Shown: piece by piece, positions 56,100-64,000 of the stretch | Numbering within the stretch: position 1 is the first letter of the stretch | How the letters are laid out: every line of letters begins with the position of its first letter | Assembly (NCBI GenBank): GCA_046349435.1 | Contig: JAXMCI010000001.1 | Coordinates: 1 to 64,000, forward strand | Length of the DNA: 64,000 nt | DNA from: JAXMCI01 sp046349435 | GTDB taxonomy: Bacteria > Pseudomonadota > Alphaproteobacteria > Dongiales > Dongiaceae | Reading direction: 5' to 3' | Made by a program: the position numbers and the translations under genes | The notes under the pieces: model-generated | Told to the model about the DNA's origin: nothing | Seen by the model: only the letters and a program-made list of their open reading frames with translations | The model's database searches: none

Positions 56100-57030
56100 C
56101 CACGATCAGCGATGTCGCGCGGCGCGCCGGCGTCTCCAAATCGACGGTGTCGAACGTGATTCGCGGCGCCGTCCCCGTCGCGCCGGAGACGAGGCTGCGG
56201 GTCGAGCGGGCGATCGCCGCGGTCGGCTACCACCCCAACGCCATCGCCCGGGCGCTCAAGGCGCGCACCAGCGCGGCGCTCGGGCTGGTGGTGCCCGACC
56301 TCACCAACCAGTTCTTCGCCGAGCTCGCGGTCAGCGTCGAGCGTGCCGCCCACGCGCAGGGATACGCCGTGCTGACCGCCCACACCGAGTGCGAGCCGGG
56401 TGCCGAGGCGGAGGCCGGCCGCGCCCTCATCGAGCGCCGCGTCGACGGCGTCATCATCGCCGGCGTCTCGCTCGGCTCGACCCTGCCGCGGCAGCTGCTC
56501 GACCGCGAGGTGCCGGTGGTGCTGGCCTCGCTCGGCGAGCTCGAGGATCCCCGCCTCGGCATCATCGACCACGACGACGCGGCGGCGATGGAGGCCGTGG
56601 TCGAGCATCTCTGCGGCCTCGGCCATCGCCGCCTCGCCTTCGTCGCGCACGGGCTGCGCGAGCACAGCGGCGAGCGGCGCCGGCTGGGCTTCCTCGCGGC
56701 GCTCGCCCGCCGCGGCCTGCGCCCCGCCGCGCTGGCCGGCGCCACCGCGCTGGTGGCGCACAACGACATGCACGCCATCGCCACGATGGACCGGCTGGAG
56801 CGCCGCGGCCGGCGCGTGCCGCAGGACGTCTCGGTGGTCGGCTACGACGACGTGCCGCTCGCCGCCCACAGCCGCATCCGGCTCACCACCGTGCGCTCCG
56901 ACGCCGGCCGGATGGGCCACCGCGCCGTCGCGCTGGCCGTCGGCGCGGTGCGCGACGGCCGCCATGTCGCCCATCGCGAGATGCAGGCCAACCCGCTGGT
57001 GGTCCGCGACACGACCGGGGCGCCGCCGTC

Positions 57031-57034
<4 letters not shown>
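56096..57034 (+). CDS. LacI-family transcriptional regulator (short effector domain)
   Basis: 312 residues from GTG 56096. HTH TISDVARRAGVSKSTVSNVIRG (3-24) and hinge NAIARALKART precede a Peripla_BP core. Between GLRPA (about 217) and VAHNDMHAIATMDRL (about 225), roughly 25-30 residues normal for LacI/GalR proteins are absent in frame, removing part of the C-terminal subdomain where effector contacts occur. It sits inside the operon it likely controls, via the palindrome at 54007-54022, and overlaps the ATPase start (ATGA). Confidence 0.9.
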
Positions 57035-58124
<1,090 letters not shown>

Positions 58125-58128
<4 letters not shown>

Positions 58129-59450
58129 CTGACTACAGGCCCTTCCAGCGGCCCGTCGGCCGCCGGACCGTTCTCAAGGGCGGCGCCAGCCTGGCGATGC
58201 TGGGCGCGCTCGCCGCCGCGACGACCTCGCGGCCGGCGGCGGCGGCCGGCGGCAAGGTGATCATCGGCGCCTTCGCCGATGGCGGCCTGACGCCGTTCAA
58301 GGAGAAGATCATCCCGCTCGCCAAGGCCGAGCTCGGCATGGATGTGCAGTTCCTCGAGGACGAGTACGGCGTCACGCTGGAGAAGTGGTTCGCCGACGCC
58401 AAGAACGGCGCCGGCCAGTACGACCTCTATCTGCTCGACGATCCCTGGGTGCCGCAGTTCGGCGCCGCCGACGTGCTCGAGGATCTCGGCAAGGCCGGGC
58501 TCGACGCCGCCGATTCCGACTGGATCGGGCCGCTGATCGACATGGGCTTCTGGCCGCCGCAGAAGGGCCCGCGGGTGAAGGGCTTCGAGAGCGCCACGCC
58601 GACCCTGGTCACCGTGCCGTTCGTCGGCGACCTGCAGACCCTGACCTACCGCAACGACGTCTACACCGACGGCGCGCCGCAGACCTGGACCGACGTGATC
58701 GAGAATGGCAAGGCGGGCGTCGCCGCCGGCAAGATCAAGTACCCCGTGGTCTTCCGCGGCGTCTCCGGCAACCCCATCGTCACCAGCTGGTACCCGATCT
58801 TCCTGTCGTTCGGCGGCGAGTTCTTCGACGACAAGTGGAACGTCACCTTCAACTCCGCGGCGGGCAAGGCCTCGGCCGACTTCTTCGTCGGCACGATGAA
58901 GCAGAACGCCCCGCCGGGGGTGGTCGAGTTCGACAGCGACCAGGAGGGCGCGGCGATCCTCGGCGGCGAGGCCGGCGCGATCATCCAGTACTCCGGCAAC
59001 GCGCTCAAGGCCGACGACCCGAAGCAGACCAAGGTGGCCGGCAAGCTCGATTTCGGCGTCGTGCCGAAGCAGGAGAAGGCGATCGCCCAGCTCGGCATCT
59101 TCATCGCCGGCGTGCCGAAATCGGCGCCGAACAAGGCGAACGCGATCGCCTTCCTCAAGTGGTACACCAGCGCCGCCACCCAGGCGAAGCTGGCCGAGGC
59201 GGGCTCGATCCCGGTGAAGCGCAGCGCCTTCGGCGTGAAGGACCCGGGCAACCGCCTGATCCCGGTCGCCCTCAAGCAGCTCGACGCCGGCGCCCTGCCG
59301 CGGCCGCGCACGCCCGACTGGGCCAAGGTCGAGGAGCTCCTCGGCATCGAGCTCAACAAGGCGCTGCAGGCCGGCTCCGGCGGCGGCGCCGCGCTCGACG
59401 CGGCGGCCGTCAAGGTCACCGACTACCTGAAGCAGGCCGGCTACTACTGA
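58125..59450 (+). CDS. Extracellular solute-binding protein, family 1
   Basis: 441 residues; ATG 58125 overlaps the ATPase stop and is preceded by GGGAGGAAA. Tat signal (VGRRTVLKGGASLAMLGALAAA). The mature protein has YDLYLLDDPWVPQFGAADVLEDL, VPFVGDLQTLTYRNDVY and the typical WYTSAATQAKLAEAGSIPVKRSAF end of sugar-binding SBP_bac_1 proteins. Ligand presumably a sugar or polyol acted on by the two enzymes of this operon. Confidence 0.94.
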
Positions 59451-59475
59451 CCGCCCTGCTGCCGAGCGGACGGCG

Positions 59476-60369
59476 ATGAGGGCACGGCGGGAACGGCTGC
59501 AGGGGGCGGGGCTCGATCTGGCCCTGCCCTACCTGCTGCTGGCGCCCGCCGTGCTGATCGCGCTGGCGGTGCTGGTCTATCCGCTGTGGGACGGGCTGCG
59601 CGCCAGCGCCCAGTTCTGGCGCTACGGCAAGCCGCTCAACTTCGTCGGGCTGGACAATTACTGGAAGCTCTGGACCGACGAGCAGTTCCTCAACTCGCTC
59701 TGGGTGACGGTGCGCTTCGTGGCGCTCTCCGTCGCGCTGGAGGCCGTGCTCGGCCTGGCGCTGGCGCTCTTCTGCGTGCGCGAGTTCCGCGGCATCCGGC
59801 TGCTGCGCACCGTGCTGATCGTGCCGATGGTCGTGACCCCGGTGGTGGTCGGCATCGTCTTCCGCCTGATCTATGCCAGCGACGCCGGCATGCTGACCGC
59901 CGTGTCGGAGGCGTTCGGCGGCCCGCCGGTGCAGATCCTGGGCGATCCCGGCCGGGCCTTCCTCGGGCTGGTCGCGCTCGACGTCTGGGAATGGACGCCG
60001 CTGATGTTCCTGATCCTGCTCGCCGGGCTGCAGTCGCTGCCGGTCGAGCCGTTCGAGGCGGCGCGCGTCGACGGCGCCGGCGCCTGGCGCGTCTTCCTCG
60101 ACCACACCCTGCCGATGCTGCGCCCGGTGCTGGCGATCGCCATCGTGCTGCGCACCATCGACGCCTTCGGCACCTTCGACCAGGTCTTCGTGCTGACCCG
60201 CGGCGGCCCGGGCGAGGCGACCCGGCTGCTCTCGATCTACGGCTACGACACCGCCTTCAAGTTCCAGCAGACCGGCTATGCCGCAGCGCTCTTCGTCACC
60301 ATGGGCCTGATCATCCTGGCGGCCGCGCTGGCCGCGGTGCGCATGCTGCGCCGGGTCGACGCGTCGTGA
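59476..60369 (+). CDS. CUT1 ABC permease, UgpA/MalF type
   Basis: 297 residues, six transmembrane helices. The EAA loop is PVEPFEAARVDGAGAWRVFLDHTLPMLRP (about 192-220). It pairs with the following permease; its stop overlaps the next start (GTGA). Confidence 0.94.
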   Translation: MRARRERLQGAGLDLALPYLLLAPAVLIALAVLVYPLWDGLRASAQFWRYGKPLNFVGLDNYWKLWTDEQFLNSLWVTVRFVALSVALEAVLGLALALFCVREFRGIRLLRTVLIVPMVVTPVVVGIVFRLIYASDAGMLTAVSEAFGGPPVQILGDPGRAFLGLVALDVWEWTPLMFLILLAGLQSLPVEPFEAARVDGAGAWRVFLDHTLPMLRPVLAIAIVLRTIDAFGTFDQVFVLTRGGPGEATRLLSIYGYDTAFKFQQTGYAAALFVTMGLIILAAALAAVRMLRRVDAS

Positions 60370-61202
60370 ACCGCCCGCTGCTGCGCGCCGCCGTCATTGC
60401 CGTGCTGCTCGGCATCGTGCTGCTGCCGATCTACTGGATGGTGGCGGCGTCGCTGAAGTCGAACCCGGAGATCACCCAGGACGCCACGCTCTATCCGCAC
60501 GCGCCCACGCTCGACAACTACCGCCACCTCTTCTCCGAGAAGCAGTTCGGCGACTACCTGCTCAACTCCGTGGCGGTGACCGCCGCCTCGGTGGCGCTGG
60601 CGCTGGTCACCGGCTCGCTCGCCGCCTACGCCATCGCCCGCTTCCACCTCCGCTTCCGGCTGGAGCGCTTCGTCGGCCTGTCGCTGCTGACCCTGCGCAT
60701 CGTGCCGCCGGTGGTGATCCTGATCCCCGTCTACCTGCTGATGCTGTCGCTCGGCCTGCTCGACACCTGGCTCGGCCTGATCATCGTCTACACGGCGGTC
60801 AACATCACCTTCTGCGTCTGGATGATGGAGAGCTTCTTCCGCGAGATCCCGGTCGACCTCGAGGAGGCGGCGATGGTCGACGGCGATTCCCGCTTCGCCG
60901 CCTTCCGCAAGGTGACGCTGCCGCTGGCCGCGCCCGGGCTGGCCGCCACTGCCATCTTCGCCGTCATCGTCACCTTCAACGAGTTCCTCTTCGCCCTGGT
61001 GCTGACCGCCACGCCGCGCGCCATGACCATGCCGCGCGGCACCGCGACGCTGATCGGCCGGATCGACACCGACTGGGCCTCGATGTCGGCGGCGGGCGTG
61101 GTCGGCGCGCTGCCGATCGTCGTCTTCGCGCTGCTGGTGCAGCGCCACCTCGTGCGCGGGCTGACGCTGGGCGCCGTCAAGTCGCGGCACGGCCGCGCCT
61201 GA
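60366..61202 (+). CDS. CUT1 ABC permease, UgpE/MalG type
   Basis: 278 residues from GTG 60366. Six transmembrane helices; EAA motif IPVDLEEAAMVDGDSRFAAFRKVTLPLAAPG (about 164-194), and the characteristic N-terminal PIYWMVAASLKSNPEI. Completes the transporter. Last clearly intact gene of this operon, with 24 bp before the frameshifted desaturase. Confidence 0.94.
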   Translation: MNRPLLRAAVIAVLLGIVLLPIYWMVAASLKSNPEITQDATLYPHAPTLDNYRHLFSEKQFGDYLLNSVAVTAASVALALVTGSLAAYAIARFHLRFRLERFVGLSLLTLRIVPPVVILIPVYLLMLSLGLLDTWLGLIIVYTAVNITFCVWMMESFFREIPVDLEEAAMVDGDSRFAAFRKVTLPLAAPGLAATAIFAVIVTFNEFLFALVLTATPRAMTMPRGTATLIGRIDTDWASMSAAGVVGALPIVVFALLVQRHLVRGLTLGAVKSRHGRA

Positions 61203-61226
61203 CCCGCCGCGGCGCGGCGTGGCGCC

Positions 61227-62113
61227 ATGGCGCCCTCCTCCTCCGCCACGCCGCGCGCGGGTCGTGCCGGCGGTCGGACGCGGCCGGCCTCGGCCGGCTG
61301 GCGGCCCAGCTGGCGCTGATCGCCGCCGCCGCGGCCGGCGTGGCGGCGGCGGCCGGGAGCCGGCTGGTGCTGCCGGCGATGGCGCTGGAGGGCGGGCTGC
61401 TGGTGACCCTGTTCGCGCCGCTGCAGGGCGGCGCACCGCACCGCCTTCCGCTCGCGCGCCCTCAACGACGCCGTTTCCCGGCTCTGCGCTTCCTGCTGCT
61501 GATGCCCGCCGAGGAGTTCCGGCACTTCCACTTCGCCCATCACCGCCACACCCAGGACCCGCTCCGCGACCCCGAGCTGTCGGCCCCCAAGCCGGCCAGC
61601 CTCGGCGCCTGGCTGCGCCAGGCCAGCGGCGTCCCGCTCTGGCGGGCCCTGCTGCGCAACATGCTGCGCCACGCCGCCGGCCGGATCGACGAGCCCTGGC
61701 TGCCGGCCCGCGCCCGGCCGGCGCTGGTGCGCGAGGCCCGGCTGCACCTCGCGCTCTATCTCGGGCTGGCGGCCGGCTCGGCGGCGCTCGCCACCCCGGC
61801 CCTGCTGCTGCTCTGGGTCGGGCCGGCGCTGCTCGGGCAGCCCTGGCTGCGGCTCTACCTGATGGCCGAGCATGCCGGCTGCCCGCTGACCCCCGACATG
61901 CTGGCCAACACCCGCACGACGCTGACCAACCCGGCCATCCGGTTCCTCTTCTGGAACATGCCCTGCCACGCCGAGCACCACGCCTTGCCGGCGGTGCCGT
62001 TCCACGCCCTGCCCGCCCTGCACGAGCGGCTCCGGCCGCGTCTCGGGGTCGTGGCGCCCGGCTACCTCGCCGTGCAGCGCGAGATCCTTGCCGGCTTCCG
62101 CCGCAGGGCCTAA
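61227..62113 (+). pseudogene. Fatty acid desaturase family protein (three frameshifts)
   Basis: A membrane desaturase reconstructs across registers: probable ATG 61227, then LGRLAAQLALIAAAAAGVAA (61290 on), HRTAFRSRALNDAV (61434-61475, first His box region), FLLLMPAEEFRHFHFAHHRHTQDP (HxxxHH box), and CHAEHHALPAVPFHALPALH (third box) to TAA 62113. Shifts near 61275, 61432 and 61490 are explicable as one, two and one missing bases. Di-iron enzyme introducing a double bond or hydroxyl into a lipid or other hydrophobic substrate. The following flavin enzyme begins 44 bp later. Confidence 0.75.
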
Positions 62114-62156
62114 GCCTTCCCCCGAACCCCAGCCCTCGCAGAGTGCCCGCCCCGCC

Positions 62157-64000
62157 ATGACCCCCGTCGATCCCCTGCTGCAGCCCTACCAGCTCAAGCA
62201 CCTCACCCTGAAGAACCGGGTGATGAGCACCTCGCACGAGCCCTCCTACTCGGAGGACGGGCTGCCCAAGGACCGCTACCGCCTCTATCACCGCGAGAAG
62301 GCGCGCGGCGGCATCGCGCTGACCATGACGGCCGGCTCGGCCGTGGTCGCCGCGGATTCGCCGCAGGCCTTCGGCAACCTGCACGCCTACAAGGACGAGA
62401 TCGTGCCCTGGCTGGCGCGGCTGGCCGAGGATTGCCATGCCGAGGGCTGCGCGGTGATGATCCAGCTCACCCATCTCGGCCGGCGCACCAACTGGAACAA
62501 GGCCGACTGGCTGCCCATCCTCGGGCCCTCGCGGGTGCGCGAGCCGGCGCACCGCGCCTTCCCCAAGGAGGCCGAGGACTGGGACCTCGACCGCATCGTC
62601 GCCGCCTACGGCGCCGCCGCCCAGCGCATGCAGGCGGCCGGCCTCGACGGCATCGAGCTCGAATGCTACGGCCACCTGATGGACCAGTTCTGGTCCCCGG
62701 CGACCAACAAGCGCACCGACGCCTATGGCGGCTCGCTCGACAACCGCCTGCGCTTCACCTTCCGCGTGCTCGACGCGATCCGCGCCGCCGTCGGGCCGCA
62801 CTTCATCATGGGGCTGCGCCTGGTCTGCGACGAGGACTGGGATCTCGGCCTCAGCCGCGAGGAGGGCCTGACGATCGCCCAGCGGCTGGTCGGCACCGGC
62901 CAGGTCGACTTCCTCAACATCATCCGCGGCCATATCGACACCGATGCGGCGCTGCAGAAGGTGATCCCGGTGCAGGGCATGCGCGCCAGCCCGCATCTCG
63001 ACTTCGCCGGCGAGGTCCGTGCCGCCACCCGCTTCCCGGTCTTCCACGCCGCCCGCATCAGCGACGTGGCGACGGCGCGCCACGCCATCGCCACCGGCAA
63101 GCTCGACATGGTCGGCATGACCCGCGCCCACATCGCCGACCCGCACATCGTGCGCAAGGTCGCCGAGGGCCGCGAGACCGAGATCCGCCCCTGCGTCGGC
63201 GCGACCTACTGCCTCGACCGCATCTACGAGGGCCATGAGGCGCTCTGCATCCACAACCCGGCGACCGGCCGCGAGGCCACCATGCCGCACGTCATCCGCC
63301 GCAGCGACGGCCCGCCGCGCAGGGTGGTGGTGGTCGGCGCCGGCCCGGCCGGCCTCGAGGCCGCCCGCGTCTCGGCCGAGCGCGGCCACCAGGTCGTGCT
63401 GCTCGAGGCCGCCCCGCAGGCCGGCGGCCAGATCCGCCTCGCCGCCTCGGCGACCCGCCGCAAGGAGCTGATCGGCATCGCCGACTGGCGGGTCGAGCGC
63501 TGCGAGAAGCTCGGCGTCGAGCTGCGCTTCAACCGCTGGGCCGAGGCCGCCGACGTCCTCGCGCTCGAGCCCGACCTGGTCGTCGTTGCCACCGGCGGCC
63601 TGCCCGACAGCCGGGTGCTCGACGAGGGCAACGACCTGGTCGTCAGCAGCTGGGACATCCTCTCCGGCGACGCCAAGATCGCCGAGGAGGTGCTGCTCTA
63701 CGACGACAATGGCGGCCATCCCGGCATGCAGGCCGCCGAGGCCATCGCCAACCACGGCTCCCGCCTCGAGATCGTCTCTCCCGAGCGCTACTTCGCGCCG
63801 GAGATGGGCGGCCTCAACCACGTCTCCTACGCCGAGATCTTCCACCGCACGGGGGTGAAGATCACCATCAACAGCCGCGTGCTGGCGGTCCGCCGCCAGG
63901 GCAACAAGCTGGCCGCGGTGGTCGGCTCCGACTACGGCCCGCGCACGGAGACCCGCCTGGTCGACCAGGTCGTCGTCGAGCACGGCACGGTGCCGCTGGA
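62157..64000 (+). CDS. NADH:flavin oxidoreductase / TMADH-type FMN-FeS-FAD enzyme (3' end outside window)
   Basis: 614 residues visible from ATG 62157. N-terminal OYE-like barrel (LLQPYQLKHLTLKNRVMSTSHEP, DGIELECYGHLMDQFWSPATNKRTDAYGGSLDNRLRF), then the Fe-S segment C346-V-G-A-T-Y-C352 ... C364, and a FAD/NAD domain (VVVVGAGPAGLEAARV). Relatives are trimethylamine dehydrogenase and 2,4-dienoyl-CoA reductase, which use four cysteines. Here position 349 is Ala, leaving three. Likely an N-demethylase or reductase; substrate unknown. Continues beyond the window. Confidence 0.92.
   Translation, partial: MTPVDPLLQPYQLKHLTLKNRVMSTSHEPSYSEDGLPKDRYRLYHREKARGGIALTMTAGSAVVAADSPQAFGNLHAYKDEIVPWLARLAEDCHAEGCAVMIQLTHLGRRTNWNKADWLPILGPSRVREPAHRAFPKEAEDWDLDRIVAAYGAAAQRMQAAGLDGIELECYGHLMDQFWSPATNKRTDAYGGSLDNRLRFTFRVLDAIRAAVGPHFIMGLRLVCDEDWDLGLSREEGLTIAQRLVGTGQVDFLNIIRGHIDTDAALQKVIPVQGMRASPHLDFAGEVRAATRFPVFHAARISDVATARHAIATGKLDMVGMTRAHIADPHIVRKVAEGRETEIRPCVGATYCLDRIYEGHEALCIHNPATGREATMPHVIRRSDGPPRRVVVVGAGPAGLEAARVSAERGHQVVLLEAAPQAGGQIRLAASATRRKELIGIADWRVERCEKLGVELRFNRWAEAADVLALEPDLVVVATGGLPDSRVLDEGNDLVVSSWDILSGDAKIAEEVLLYDDNGGHPGMQAAEAIANHGSRLEIVSPERYFAPEMGGLNHVSYAEIFHRTGVKITINSRVLAVRRQGNKLAAVVGSDYGPRTETRLVDQVVVEHGTVPL

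Noticed and set aside
60276..63983. 1235-codon minus-strand open frame opposite the ABC permease, desaturase and flavoenzyme genes
   Set aside because: Shadow of well-conserved plus-strand genes; composition is Arg/Ala/Gly/Asp-rich without any recognisable motif.

Overview
The window is very GC-rich (codon third positions are almost all G or C). It looks like an alphaproteobacterial chromosome, probably of the Rhodospirillales/Hyphomicrobiales type. Evidence for this is an NDUFS4-type accessory subunit of complex I, a form II CO-dehydrogenase-like (cox) cluster, a TAXI-TRAP transporter with DUF1850, several ABC sugar-uptake operons, and a dispersed paired-hairpin repeat of a kind common in that class. 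No phage, plasmid, insertion sequence or CRISPR array was seen. Two tRNAs are present: Arg-UCU and Pro-UGG.

Layout. 1-8.6 kb: housekeeping and small envelope genes. These are the metC tail, hisI, a NodB-type deacetylase, PPK2 kinase, tRNA-Arg, NDUFS4-like protein, lipoproteins, a Na/Pi-PhoU transporter, a Nudix hydrolase and a PF03640 protein. 8.6-10.2 kb: a stand-alone receiver protein, tRNA-Pro and purC. 10.2-19 kb: a sugar or sugar-acid island. A GntR regulator and an ADP-ribosylglycohydrolase face an ABC operon (permease, binding protein, fused ATPase-permease, SMP-30 lactonase, galactonate-dehydratase-like enolase); a 32-bp palindrome covers the intergenic promoter. 19-26 kb: DUF1003 protein, a secreted Gly/Ser/Thr-rich repeat protein, O-methyltransferase, DUF192, HDAC-like hydrolase, and a CBS protein coupled to an ArsB/NhaD-type transporter. 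26.4-30.4 kb: a polysaccharide export/polymerisation trio. 30.5-33.3 kb: a periplasmic sulfite-oxidase-fold protein coupled to a hybrid histidine kinase. 33.3-36.7 kb: a TAXI-TRAP transporter. 36.8-50 kb: cox cluster (coxG, S, L, M, D, E, two XdhC-type halves, a MoeA/MobA-like fusion) interrupted by the ydbH-ynbE-ydbL intermembrane-lipid-transport module. 50-54 kb: a badly frameshifted GT83-like glycosyltransferase, a class II aldolase and an acyl-CoA ligase. 54-61.2 kb: a tightly coupled Gfo/Idh/MocA, TIM-barrel, LacI and CUT1 ABC operon with a perfect 16-bp operator. 61.2-64 kb: a frameshifted desaturase and an FMN/FAD/Fe-S oxidoreductase that runs off the window.

A recurring feature is that otherwise well-conserved genes change reading frame. 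Every shift I traced can be explained by one or two missing bases, usually in CGG/GCC-rich runs. This points to consensus errors in the assembly more than to gene decay, and it affects at least seven loci. Where this occurs the feature spans the whole disrupted gene and says so.
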